DNA from: Cellulomonas gelida
GTDB taxonomy: Bacteria > Actinomycetota > Actinomycetes > Actinomycetales > Cellulomonadaceae
DNA length: 64,000 bases
Direction of reading: 5' to 3'
Assembly: GCF_006538725.1 (NCBI RefSeq)
Contig: NZ_BJLQ01000004.1
Span: 1 to 64,000 of the forward strand
Shown here: positions 1 to 8,572 of the stretch, in pieces
Position numbering within the stretch: the stretch's first letter is position 1
How the letters are laid out: each line of letters begins with the position of its first letter
The notes under the pieces: generated by a model
Told to the model about the DNA's origin: nothing
Seen by the model: the letters and a program-made list of their open reading frames with translations, nothing else
Databases searched by the model: none
Made by a program: the position numbers and the translations under genes

Positions 1-442
1 TCTTCCGTCCCGGGCTTTCGACCCGTTCAGGAGGCAACCTCTCTAACTTAGCGGTTCGAGTCCCGCTCGTCAAACCGCCTGTTCGGCGATCATCGGTTCG
101 GATCTCTCCCGCATCCGGCGCAGCTCACCAGGCCGGCGACATGGTCGTCGGTGGAGTGATGCTCCGGGGGGTGTCGCCTGCGGGACCAGCCATCGCGGTG
201 CGTTCCGCGGTGTCCGTTCCTCCCTGCCGGGCGACATCGAGAACATTACGCAGCCCCTGGCGCCGAGGGCAAATCCGTGACGTGGTGACGCCGGTCACCG
301 TCCCCAGATCCGCATGATCACCGGCCGGGACATCGTTCCGCGGCCTCCCTGCGGTGGCCGCGAGCCCTCCGAGCGCTGGCCGCGAGCCTCCGAGCGCCCT
401 CGGCGAGCGGCGTGGCGACCCGTGGCCAGGCGTCGAGCGGGG
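1..442. other. Gene-poor left edge with a tRNA-like 3' fragment
   Basis: No convincing coding region is seen here. Positions 12-76 can be drawn as tRNA-like pieces: a hairpin CGGG/CCCG with a 7-base loop, a GAGG-CAA-CCTC stem like a long variable arm, and a T-arm-like AGCGG/CCGCT stem enclosing TTCGAGTC. The T loop has 8 bases instead of 7, and the acceptor 5' strand would lie outside the window, so this may be a cut or degenerate tRNA, or chance. The rest is the 3' flank of the ybbN-like gene on the minus strand; no U-tract terminator is evident. Confidence 0.25.
355..397. repeat. Two-copy tandem direct repeat (~22 bp)
   Basis: A 22-base unit at 355-376 (TGGCCGCGAGCCCTCCGAGC plus GC) is repeated immediately at 377-397 with a single C missing. 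It lies about 45 bases downstream of the stop of the minus-strand ybbN-like gene. It has no evident coding or regulatory role and looks like a local duplication. Confidence 0.7.
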
Positions 443-1372
443 TCAGTACAGCGCGCTCGCCATGGCTCGCCGTGCCGCGACGACGCGCTCGTCCTCGCCG
501 CCGATCACCTCGAAGAGGTCGACCAGTCGGATCCGGATGCGCTCACGGTCGTCGCCCGCCGTCACGCGCAGGAGGTCGATCAGCCGGTCGAACGCGTCGG
601 TGACCTTGCCGCCCAGCACGTCGAGGTCGGCGACCGCGAGCTGCGCGTCGACGTCACGGGGCGCGTCGGCTGCGGCGGAGCGGACCGCGGCCAGGTCCAT
701 CCCGCGGGTGCGCGCCAGGAGCGCGACCTGCGCCAGGCCGGCACGGGCCTCGTGGTCGCGCGGGTTCTCGCGCAGCGCCTGCTCGTACGCGGCCGTCGCG
801 GCGTCGAGGTCGTCTCGCTCGATCGCGTCGTACGCGGCCTGGTGCAGCGGCGGGAGCTCGGGCTCGGACGCCTCGGGCGCGGGGGCCTCACCCGGGGTGA
901 CTGTCGCGGTCAGACCGTTGGCGGCGGCGGCCTCGAGCACCTGGTCGATCACCGGGCGGATCTGCTCGCGCGGGGCGGCGCCCTGGAAGAGCGGGACCGG
1001 CTGCCCGGCGAGCACCGCGGCGACCATCGGCACGGACTGTGCCTGGAAGGCCGCGGCGATCTGCGGGTTGGCCTCGGAGTCGACGCGGGCAAGGAGCCAG
1101 CGGCCCGCGTCCTCGTCGGCCAGCGCAGCCAGGTCCGCAGCGACCTGCTGGCTCGCCTGGGACCACGTCGCCCACAGCACGACGAGCACGGGGTGCTCCG
1201 TCGAGCGCCGCACGAGCTCCGGGAACGAGGCCTCGTCGACGTCGACGACGTACGCACCGGCCGGCGGCAGCCCGCCCGGGGTGCCGGGCGCGGGGGTCGG
1301 TCGCGCGAGCGCGGACAGGTCGACTGCCCCCCGCACGTCGAGCCGGGGTCGCTGGGGATCGGTCTGGGCCAT
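443..1372 (-). CDS. YbbN/CnoX-type thioredoxin-like TPR protein lacking the CXXC pair
   Basis: A 309-residue protein with a thioredoxin-like fold at about 40-150 followed by TPR-like helices at about 180-305, the architecture of the YbbN/CnoX co-chaperone family. In the active-site loop the expected Trp-Cys-x-x-Cys reads W70-S71-Q72-A73-S74, so both redox cysteines are replaced and dithiol chemistry is not possible. The family is known to deliver stress-damaged proteins to chaperones; that role is inferred here. It is cytoplasmic, with no signal peptide. It stands alone, about 140 bases downstream of the lipoprotein gene on the same strand. Confidence 0.85.
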   Translation of the reverse strand: MAQTDPQRPRLDVRGAVDLSALARPTPAPGTPGGLPPAGAYVVDVDEASFPELVRRSTEHPVLVVLWATWSQASQQVAADLAALADEDAGRWLLARVDSEANPQIAAAFQAQSVPMVAAVLAGQPVPLFQGAAPREQIRPVIDQVLEAAAANGLTATVTPGEAPAPEASEPELPPLHQAAYDAIERDDLDAATAAYEQALRENPRDHEARAGLAQVALLARTRGMDLAAVRSAAADAPRDVDAQLAVADLDVLGGKVTDAFDRLIDLLRVTAGDDRERIRIRLVDLFEVIGGEDERVVAARRAMASALY

Positions 1373-1510
1373 CTCGTCGTCCTTCGTCGTGCTGATCGTT
1401 CTCGGCCGGCCCGGTCCGGGCGTGTGGCGCGGTCCGGGCCTGGTGCGCTGCGGTGTCCCTTGCCGTGCTCCGTGCCCGTCGCGGCAGCCCGACGCGCACG
1501 ACCGATCGTG

Positions 1511-2539
1511 TCAGGACGCCGTCACGGCCGTCACCACGAGCTCGCCCGCGAGGACCTGGACCTGAGCGTCAGACCCGGTGGGCGGGACGTACAGCACGAC
1601 GATCCCGGTGAAGGTGCGCTTGGACTCCTTCGCGGCCGACGTCGCGCCCGCGAGCGCGGCGTAGAACGGGTCGGACAGCCCGATCGTCGCGCCCTCGAGA
1701 GTCACGGTCATGCGCGAGACCGCCGTGAACGTGCCCGTGACGATCGCCCCGCCGTCGACCGTGCGCAGCGCGGTCGCGGGGGTCGGGTCCATCGTGTAGC
1801 TCGTCGCGGCCGTGCCCGCCGAGCCGATGCCCGACCGGGCCTCGGCTCGCATGTCCTCCAGCTCCTGCACGAGCGGGCTGGGCGCGAAGCTCGCGGCGTA
1901 CTGCGACGCTGCGCCGTTGGCCGCGACGTCCATGAACTGCGTCAGGGCGTCCGTCGGCGTCAGCAGCAGGCTCGCGTCGTCCGCGGCGAGCGACTCCGAG
2001 CCCGCGTCCGCGGGTGCCGTCGCCGGCATCTGCGAACCGGGCATGAGCCGGGCCCAGCCCCACAGCTTGTAGAGCGCGCGCGGGTCGTCCTGGCGCAGGA
2101 CGAGTATGCGCTGCGCCTGCAGGTCGTCGGGCTGCTCGGTGACGACCAGCTGGGTGCGCGACCACGTGGTGGTCTGCGGCACGATCATCGCGAGCGCGCT
2201 CGTCGGGAGCGCCGTCGGCGGCTTGGCTCCGGCCGTCGCCGAGGCCCGCACGTACTCGGCCGTGCGCATCGCGAGCGCCGGGCCCTCGACGCGCGGCGTG
2301 AGCGCGGTCGCGTCGAGCGCCGCGTCCGACGCCGTCAGGAGCTCGCCCAGCGAGGTCAGGACGCGCTCGGACTGCGGCACCGTGAGCGCGGCCGGAGCCA
2401 CGGCGGGTGCGGGCGGCGGGTCGGGCTGCGGGAGGTCGGGCGCGCAGGCGCCGACGAGCAGCGCGACGATCGCGGTGCCGCCCAAGAGCGTGCTGCGCCG
2501 GCGCAGGCGGGCAGTCAGAGGACGAGACGTCGCGCTCAT
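1511..2539 (-). CDS. Putative secreted lipoprotein of unknown function
   Basis: A 342-residue protein with an Arg-rich N terminus, a hydrophobic stretch and a lipobox (LVGAC, Cys32), so it should be a membrane-anchored lipoprotein. The mature part is Ala/Thr-rich with no motif I recognise. Its start codon overlaps the stop of the upstream 651-residue membrane protein gene by four bases (ATGA), implying translational coupling and a shared job. Pairs like this are seen in high-GC Gram-positives without assigned function. No catalytic signature is visible. Confidence 0.75.
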   Translation of the reverse strand: MSATSRPLTARLRRRSTLLGGTAIVALLVGACAPDLPQPDPPPAPAVAPAALTVPQSERVLTSLGELLTASDAALDATALTPRVEGPALAMRTAEYVRASATAGAKPPTALPTSALAMIVPQTTTWSRTQLVVTEQPDDLQAQRILVLRQDDPRALYKLWGWARLMPGSQMPATAPADAGSESLAADDASLLLTPTDALTQFMDVAANGAASQYAASFAPSPLVQELEDMRAEARSGIGSAGTAATSYTMDPTPATALRTVDGGAIVTGTFTAVSRMTVTLEGATIGLSDPFYAALAGATSAAKESKRTFTGIVVLYVPPTGSDAQVQVLAGELVVTAVTAS

Positions 2540-4491
2540 CGGTCACCCTCCCGCGGCTCGGTGCCCTGGTCGGGCGTATCGGTCGTCTGCCCTCCGGACT
2601 CCGGCTCCGCTGCGGCCGGCAGGCCCCATGCGCGGCGCCACGCGTCGGCGCGGGACCCCGCCGGGTCCGCGGGGCGCGGGCCTGTCCCCTCCGCGCCCGG
2701 GTCGCCGGTCGGTGCCGGACGAGCCGGGGACGACGACGCGTCGGGGTCCGGTCCGCGCGGGATCCAGCCGCCCGGCGTGGGGAGCACCGAGCCTCCGCCC
2801 GGCGCTCCACTCACCGTCGGGCCGCCCGCCGGGCCGGCAGGCGTCGGGCCCGCCCCGACGGAACGCGTCGAGGCCGCGGTCGCGCCCGCCGTGCCGAGCC
2901 ACGACGGGCGTGTGCGACCGCCGTGCTCCGGCGACGGGCTCTGGTCGGGCGCGGGCGTCGGCCCGCCGACCGCCACGGTGGGTTCGGGGCGGGCCTGCGG
3001 CGCAGCGGCGGGCGTCGCGGGGAGGTCGTTCCCGACGCCGGGGCGTCGGCCCCAGGCGCTGCGCCCGGAGACTCCCGCAGAGGTCGCCGGGGAGGCTGGC
3101 ACGGGCCCGGGCAGCGCCGGGCCGGTGGCGGCCGTCGCGGCCTCCGGCCGGGCCGTCGGCGGCGTGGCGCGCGGCGCCGTGCCGGCGGCGGGAGGGGCCT
3201 CGACCGGCGGGGCCGAGGACGCGCGCGGGGAGGTCGTCGACGGCTGCGACGACGCGGGGGCAGGCGGGCCGCCGGTCGGGACCGACGGGAAGCGCTCGGT
3301 GGTCGCAGCAGCAGCGCGGTCGGCGGTGGGGGCCGGCGAGAGGCGGTCGCCGGGCGCGGAGGCCGCGGGTCGCGCGGGGTTCGGGGACGCGGGAGCGCCG
3401 GACGGGACCGCGGGGACCGTCGCAGTCGGCGGCGTGCCGCTGCTGCGCATCGCTCGGCGGCTGAGAGGTGCCGACTGCCCCGCCGCCGGAGCCATCGGGG
3501 ACGGGGCCGGCGCCGACGCCGGGGCGGTACGCGGGTCGGTGCTCGACGCGTGGCGGCCCTCGTCGTGGGGCGGCACGACCTGCTGCGCGCCGGTCACCCG
3601 CGGGAGCGCGCCGGAGTGCGGCTGCCCCGAACCGCCGCGCGACGCCTGCGCGGCCTCGCGCAGCTCGCGACGGGTGAGCGGGCGACCGTCGGGGACGACC
3701 GGGACCGTCCCGGTGTGCACGGGCTCCCACGAGCCGGCGCGGTTCGCCGACCAGCCACGCAGGAGCACGAGCGCGGCGCCGAGGGCGAGCAGCGCACCGA
3801 CGACCACGCACGGCCAGAGCCAGGGCGTGGTCACGACGCGGGGCCAGGAGATCTCGACGGTGGGCTCAGCGGCCCCGGTGCTGACCGCGAGCAGGCTCCA
3901 GCGGCCGCTCTGCGCGGGCCAGACGAGCTCGACGCTGCCCTTGCCCGACGCCTCCGCGACCCAGTTGTCGTTGCCCGCGGGGCTGACCTGAGCCGGGGCC
4001 TCGGCGGGTGCGTCCGTCCCGGGGGTCGCGCCCGCACTCGGGTCCGCGGTGGCGGCGGCGGTCGCAGGCGCGGTGGCCGCGGTGGTCGCAGGAGCGGTGG
4101 CGGTCGGTGCCGGGGTCCCGGTCGCGGCCGGGTCGGGCGTCGCGTCGGCGCCCGGCGTGGGGACGACCGGCTCGCCCGTCGTGGTCGCGAGCGCGTCCCA
4201 GCCTGAGAGCCCCGTGACCCGCGTGTAGGGGTCCGAGCCGACCCAGCCGTCGACGTCCGTGTCCCGGCCGACGACGGCCACGACGTCCGAGCCCGCCGCG
4301 GTGACGCGCACCGTGGCGGGGTCGCCGCCGAGCTCGAGGACACCGGGGTCGGACACGACGACGTGCGTCGACGCCGTGGCGGTCGCGACGAGCACGTCGT
4401 CGGCCCGCCAGAGCGTCGCCGAGGCGACGCCGAGGCCGATGACGACCAGTCCGACGACGCCGACGGCGGCCGTGATCACTCGCTTGCGCAC
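2536..4491 (-). CDS. Two-TM membrane protein with a long Pro/Ala-rich cytoplasmic tail
   Basis: A 651-residue protein. TM1 spans about residues 5-27. An exported domain (28-222) contains an Ala/Thr/Pro-rich linker at about 110-170, TM2 lies at about 223-245, and roughly 400 residues of low-complexity Pro/Ala/Ser/Gly sequence follow on the cytoplasmic side. The tail carries short basic motifs of the type PLTRRELREA and PLSRRAMRSS. I do not recognise a named family. It is the first gene of a two-gene unit with the lipoprotein at 1511-2539 (ATGA overlap) and is transcribed divergently from the FilP-like gene. On the minus strand a TATCCT hexamer at 4519-4524 could be its -10 element. Confidence 0.75.
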   Translation of the reverse strand: MRKRVITAAVGVVGLVVIGLGVASATLWRADDVLVATATASTHVVVSDPGVLELGGDPATVRVTAAGSDVVAVVGRDTDVDGWVGSDPYTRVTGLSGWDALATTTGEPVVPTPGADATPDPAATGTPAPTATAPATTAATAPATAAATADPSAGATPGTDAPAEAPAQVSPAGNDNWVAEASGKGSVELVWPAQSGRWSLLAVSTGAAEPTVEISWPRVVTTPWLWPCVVVGALLALGAALVLLRGWSANRAGSWEPVHTGTVPVVPDGRPLTRRELREAAQASRGGSGQPHSGALPRVTGAQQVVPPHDEGRHASSTDPRTAPASAPAPSPMAPAAGQSAPLSRRAMRSSGTPPTATVPAVPSGAPASPNPARPAASAPGDRLSPAPTADRAAAATTERFPSVPTGGPPAPASSQPSTTSPRASSAPPVEAPPAAGTAPRATPPTARPEAATAATGPALPGPVPASPATSAGVSGRSAWGRRPGVGNDLPATPAAAPQARPEPTVAVGGPTPAPDQSPSPEHGGRTRPSWLGTAGATAASTRSVGAGPTPAGPAGGPTVSGAPGGGSVLPTPGGWIPRGPDPDASSSPARPAPTGDPGAEGTGPRPADPAGSRADAWRRAWGLPAAAEPESGGQTTDTPDQGTEPREGDR

Positions 4492-4796
4492 GCACAGTCC
4501 TCTCGGGCGGAGAGCCCCAGGATAGGCAGACGAGCAGTGGAGACGCGGACGGTACGGACGTCATGGGACGAGCCGGGTGCTCCCGCAGGGGCTCCGGGAC
4601 GGCCGGTGCGGCGGGCCGCGGACGCGCACCGACGGGCCTCGGACAGGACTCCATCCCCCCATCGGGTGAGCCGGAGCCTCTATCCTGAGACCGGGTCAGG
4701 TTCGTCGACGTCCGCATCGTCGCTCGCGGCACCCGTCCCCATCAGGACGGGCGTCGTCACCTACCGCCCGGCCCACGCCACCGAGGAGGAGATCTC
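4492..4796. promoter_or_regulatory. Divergent intergenic region between membrane-protein pair and FilP-like gene
   Basis: This 305-base divergent region must carry both promoters. TATCCT hexamers suited to -10 elements occur on the minus strand at 4519-4524 and on the plus strand at 4681-4686, but neither has a good TTGACA-like partner at 17 bases. A strong GAGGAGGAG ribosome-binding site at 4783-4791 fixes the GTG start of the plus-strand gene. No conserved RNA or gene is seen. Confidence 0.4.
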
Positions 4797-7154
4797 GTGC
4801 CCGAAGCCCGGCCTCAGTTCCCCGTCGTCAACTTCCGCGGGTACGAGCGGGAGGCCGTCGACAGCCGGATCAGCGGCCTCGAGCACGCGCTCGCCGAGGC
4901 TCGCGCCCAGGTCGAGGCTCTCGACGCCAAGGCGATGCAGGTCTCCGGTGAGCTCTCCGAGGCGCACCGCCAGCTGCGGGAGGCCGAGCGCCCGACGTAC
5001 TCCGGGCTCGGCTCGCGCATCGAGCAGCTGCTGCGGTCCGCGGAGGAGCAGTCCTCCGACGTCGTGACGCAGGCCAACGCCCAAGCCGCCGACGCGCTCG
5101 CGCGGGCCAAGCTGTCCGCCGGGCAGCTGCGCGCACGCGCCGAGAACGAGGTCGCCGAGCTGCTCGCGACCGCGCGCCGCGAGGCGGAGGAGGTCCGCAC
5201 GACCGCCACCACCGAGGCCGAGAGCACCCTCCTGGCCGCGCAGCGTCGCGCCGAGGAGCTCGTCGGCTCCGCCGAGCGCGAGGCCGCACGCATCCAGAGC
5301 GCGATCACGACCGAGGAGAGCGAGCGCCGCACGTCGCTCGAGCGCGAGCTGGGCACGCTGCGCGCGAGCGTCGAGCACGAGGCGACGCAGCTGCGGGTCG
5401 CGACCGAGCGCACCGCGAGCGAGCTGCGCGCACGCGCCGAGCAGGAGACCACGCAGCAGCGCGACGAGGCGGACCGCTACGCGCAGGACCTGCGCCAGAC
5501 GGCCGACGAGGAGACCACCGCGCTGCGTCAGCAGGTCGAGGCCGACGCGGCCGCACTGCGCACCGAGGCCGAGCGGTACGCCGCCGAGCTGCGCGCGAAC
5601 GTCGCGCTCGAGGTCGCGGAGCAGCGCCAGGAGGTCGGCGCCGAGACGACCTCGCTGCGCACGCAGGCGCAGGAGTTCGCCGACTCCACCCGGGCCGCGG
5701 CGGAGCGGGACGCGACCGCGCTGCAGCAGCGCGTGGCCGCCGAGGTCGCCGCGCTGCGCACCGAGGCCGACCAGTACTCGGCGTTCGTCCGGGCCCAGGC
5801 GGACCGTGAGACGGGCGAGCTGCGGGCCACGGTCGCCGACGAGACCGCCGCGCTGCGCCAGCAGGTCGAGCAGGAGATCGCGGCGCTGCGGGCGCAGGCC
5901 GAGCAGTACGCGAACGAGGTACGGGCCGCCGCCGAGCGCGAGAGCACCGAGCTGCGCGAGCGCACCACGCACGAGACCACTCACCTGCGCGAGACGACCG
6001 AGCGCGAGACCACCGAGCTGCGCGAGACCACGGGGCGCGAGAGCACCCAGCTGCGCGAGGCGGCCGACCGCGAGACGCGCGAGCAGCGCGAGCAGACCCG
6101 CCTCGACACCGAGCGCGTGCTCAACGAGGCGCGCCGGTCCGCGGGCGAGACGCTCGCGAACGCCAAGGCGCGCGCCGACGAGCTCGTGCGTGAGGCCGAG
6201 CAGCGGCTGGCCGACGCCGAGCTCGAGATCGCGTCGAAGCGCGAGGCGAGCGAGCGCGACGACGCCGCACGGCACGACGCCGCACGCGCCGAGACCGAGC
6301 GGCTCGTGCGCGACGCCGAGGCGCACGCCTCCGAGGCCGAGGAGCGCGTGGCCAAGGCGCTCGCGCAGGCCGAGAAGGTGCGCACCGACGCCGAGAGCCA
6401 CGCCAAGGAGCTGCTCGCCAACGCGCGGCGCAACGCCGACAAGGTGGTCGCCGAGGCGCGCGAGCACGCCGAGAAGCAGATCTCCGAGGCGATGACCGAG
6501 TCCGAGCGTGAGCGCACCACCGCGGCGCGCCAGGTCGAGGACCTCAACCGTCAGCGTGAGTCGATCACGACGTACCTCGACGAGCTGCGCAACCTGCTCG
6601 GCCACGACCCGGACCGCGCGGCGCTCGACCGTGCGCGCCGCGCCGAGGCCGAGTTCGCCGCGACCCACGGCCCCGCCGGCGGGCACCCGAAGGATGCGGC
6701 CAAGCAGGCCGCGAAGAGCCGCTCCGCCGAGCCCGCGGCCGTGACCGTCGCGATGCCCGCCGCGGCTCCCGCGGCGGCCCGGCCCGCGGCGAAGTCCCGT
6801 CCCAAGTCGCGACCGGCCCCGCTGTCCGCCGCCGCGGCGGCTCAGCCTCAGGGTGAAGCGCCGGGCGCCGCCGCGGGCGAGCCCGCCGATGCCCCGCAGT
6901 CGGACGCCGCAGCGCAGGGCACCGAGCACGCGGATACCGAGCTCGTGAACGCCGAGCAGGTGAAGGGCGCGGCGACGGACGAGCACACTCCGGCCAGGGA
7001 GTCCGACGGCCAGGTGGACGAGACGCCGGACGGCGACTCGCCGACCGGTGACGAGGGCGCCGACCAGCACGACGAGCGCCGGCAGGACGACGAGCACGGC
7101 GACGGCCAGCAGGACGAGGCCTCGTCGCAGGACGAGCACGCCGGCTCTCGCTGA
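4797..7154 (+). CDS. FilP/Scy-like coiled-coil (DivIVA-related) cytoskeletal protein
   Basis: A 785-residue protein starting at GTG 4797, six bases after a GAGGAGGAG ribosome-binding site. The N terminus (FPVVNFRGYEREAVDSRI) resembles the short DivIVA-type membrane-binding segment. Residues of about 20-605 form one nearly uninterrupted coiled coil rich in Glu, Arg, Ala, Thr and Gln. An Ala/Pro-rich linker (about 620-690) and an acidic Asp/Glu/Gln/His tail end the protein. Relatives in Streptomyces (FilP, Scy) organise polar growth as intermediate-filament-like scaffolds, and homologues are often mislabelled cellulose-binding protein. The filament role is inferred. No signal peptide is present. 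Confidence 0.75.
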   Translation: MPEARPQFPVVNFRGYEREAVDSRISGLEHALAEARAQVEALDAKAMQVSGELSEAHRQLREAERPTYSGLGSRIEQLLRSAEEQSSDVVTQANAQAADALARAKLSAGQLRARAENEVAELLATARREAEEVRTTATTEAESTLLAAQRRAEELVGSAEREAARIQSAITTEESERRTSLERELGTLRASVEHEATQLRVATERTASELRARAEQETTQQRDEADRYAQDLRQTADEETTALRQQVEADAAALRTEAERYAAELRANVALEVAEQRQEVGAETTSLRTQAQEFADSTRAAAERDATALQQRVAAEVAALRTEADQYSAFVRAQADRETGELRATVADETAALRQQVEQEIAALRAQAEQYANEVRAAAERESTELRERTTHETTHLRETTERETTELRETTGRESTQLREAADRETREQREQTRLDTERVLNEARRSAGETLANAKARADELVREAEQRLADAELEIASKREASERDDAARHDAARAETERLVRDAEAHASEAEERVAKALAQAEKVRTDAESHAKELLANARRNADKVVAEAREHAEKQISEAMTESERERTTAARQVEDLNRQRESITTYLDELRNLLGHDPDRAALDRARRAEAEFAATHGPAGGHPKDAAKQAAKSRSAEPAAVTVAMPAAAPAAARPAAKSRPKSRPAPLSAAAAAQPQGEAPGAAAGEPADAPQSDAAAQGTEHADTELVNAEQVKGAATDEHTPARESDGQVDETPDGDSPTGDEGADQHDERRQDDEHGDGQQDEASSQDEHAGSR

Positions 7155-7244
7155 GCCGTCGAGCACCAGCTGAGCCAGGGAGCAGCACGAGGGGACGCGA
7201 CGCGCGTCGGACGTCAGCACGCGCGTCGCGTCGCACCCCGGCCC

Positions 7245-7270
7245 GCCCCGCCCGTCACGGGTGGCGGGGC
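7245..7270 (+). terminator. GC hairpin downstream of the FilP-like gene
   Basis: GCCCCGCC at 7245-7252 pairs with GGCGGGGC at 7263-7270 around a 10-base loop. It lies about 90 bases after the stop of the FilP-like gene and about 45 bases before the next start. It lacks a U-tract, as do the other strong hairpins in this window, so termination is inferred from position and stem strength. Confidence 0.5.
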
Positions 7271-7314
7271 GCTGCGGCTCAGGTCGAGACCGTGAGCGAC
7301 CGATCAGGACGAGC

Positions 7315-7737
7315 ATGAGTGACACCGACGCCGCGCGCTGGCGCGAGGAACGCCGCGAGGCCGCACACGCGCACGCGGAGGCGCTCGAGCTCCGACGCCA
7401 GGCGGAGTCGGCCCGCGCGCACGCGATGATCACGGAGTTCGTCGCGCACGCGCTCGAGCACGGTCCCGCACCCGAGCCGCTGCGGGTGCGCACGTACGAC
7501 GGTCGGCAGCGGTACCGCACCCCGCTGCAGGGCTGGTACCTGCGGTTCGACGAGACGGTCGCGATCGACACCGACGGCGCGTTCTACGTGCTGCGAACGC
7601 CGCCGAGCCTCGTCGCGCGCGTGCGCGGCGTGCGACCCGAGCCGTCGGACCCCCCGCTCGTGATCGGGGCGGGCGGCAAGGACGGCGAGTCGGTCGACAT
7701 GAAGGACGCGCTCGCACGCCTGCGCGCATCGGCCTGA
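7315..7737 (+). CDS. Conserved hypothetical protein
   Basis: A 140-residue protein. I chose ATG 7315 (MSDTDAARW), with an AGGACGAG ribosome-binding site just upstream, over an in-frame GTG at 7261 that would add 18 Arg/Gly-rich residues. Residues 5-45 are a charged helix; the C-terminal half (QGWYLRFDETVAIDTDGAFY and after) looks like a small beta-rich domain. No membrane segment or known motif is seen. It converges on the alpha/beta hydrolase at 7790. Confidence 0.75.
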   Translation: MSDTDAARWREERREAAHAHAEALELRRQAESARAHAMITEFVAHALEHGPAPEPLRVRTYDGRQRYRTPLQGWYLRFDETVAIDTDGAFYVLRTPPSLVARVRGVRPEPSDPPLVIGAGGKDGESVDMKDALARLRASA

Positions 7738-7789
7738 GCCCACACGGCGTACGGAGAGTGCGCGCCCGCTGAAGGTGTCGGCGCGGCGA

Positions 7790-8572
7790 TCAGGCCGAGG
7801 CAGCGCGCTGCGCGAGGTCGCTGAGGGCGGCGGCCACCGCAGCGGGTTGCTCGACCGCGGACATGTGGCCCGAGTGCGGGACGACCACGAGCTGCGCGGC
7901 GGGCGACGCAGCCACCATGTGCTCGGCGGCCGCGACGGGGGTGACCGTGTCCTCGTCGCCCACGACGACCGTGACCGGGCCGGTGAACGCGGCCAGCACG
8001 TCGGTGCGGTCGGGGCGCGCGGCCATCGCGCGCTGGGCCCAGGCGACGCCCGCGGGCGTCTGCTCCTCGATCCACTGCGCGAGCTGGTCGCTCACCTCGG
8101 GCTGCGCGGCACGGGTGCTCTCCCCCACGAGCGACGTGGCCATGGCCCGCACGGGCTCGACCGTGCCGGTGCGCTCGGCCTCGTCGGCGACGCGCAGGCG
8201 GTGGGCGCGGGCCTCCTCGGTGTCCGCGGTCGACTTGGTGTCGACCAGGCCGAGGGCCGCCACGAGCGCAGGGTGCCGTTCCGCGAGCGCGAGCGCCACG
8301 TAGCCGCCCATGGACAGCCCGACGACGACCGCGCGGTCGACCCCGCGGTCGGCGAGCGCGGCCGCGAGCCGGTCGGCCGCCGTGTCGAGCGACGGCTCGC
8401 CGCGCCCGGCGTCGGGACCCGCGGCTCCGGGGACGTCCGCGGCCAGCACCTCGTGCGAGCCGACGAGCTCGGCGGCGGTGGCCGCCCACATGCGGTGGTC
8501 GAGCGGGAACCCGTGCAGCAGCACGATCGGCGGTCGGTCGTCGCGCGCCTCGCGCAGCACGTGCAGCGTCAT
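7790..8572 (-). CDS. Alpha/beta-fold hydrolase
   Basis: A 260-residue cytoplasmic hydrolase. It shows HGFPLDHRMW near the N terminus (oxyanion region), the nucleophile elbow GLSMGG with Ser87, the acid-bearing strand VVGDEDTVTP and the catalytic His236 in HSGHMSAVEQP. These make a complete Ser-Asp-His triad of the esterase/lipase/haloperoxidase-like type. The substrate is unknown. The start at 8572 is set by a TGATG overlap with the stop of the upstream hydrolase gene, so the two are probably translated together; longer readings of the frame run into a different gene. Confidence 0.85.
   Translation of the reverse strand: MTLHVLREARDDRPPIVLLHGFPLDHRMWAATAAELVGSHEVLAADVPGAAGPDAGRGEPSLDTAADRLAAALADRGVDRAVVVGLSMGGYVALALAERHPALVAALGLVDTKSTADTEEARAHRLRVADEAERTGTVEPVRAMATSLVGESTRAAQPEVSDQLAQWIEEQTPAGVAWAQRAMAARPDRTDVLAAFTGPVTVVVGDEDTVTPVAAAEHMVAASPAAQLVVVPHSGHMSAVEQPAAVAAALSDLAQRAASA

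Noticed and set aside
314-3991. Very long open frame on the plus strand across the ybbN-like and lipoprotein region
   Set aside because: It is Arg-rich with no domain signal and opposite to three credible genes; long antisense frames are expected at this GC content.
4781-7154. Cellulose-binding function for the coiled-coil protein
   Set aside because: Homologues carry that label, but no carbohydrate-binding domain or signal peptide is visible; the sequence is a cytoplasmic coiled coil.
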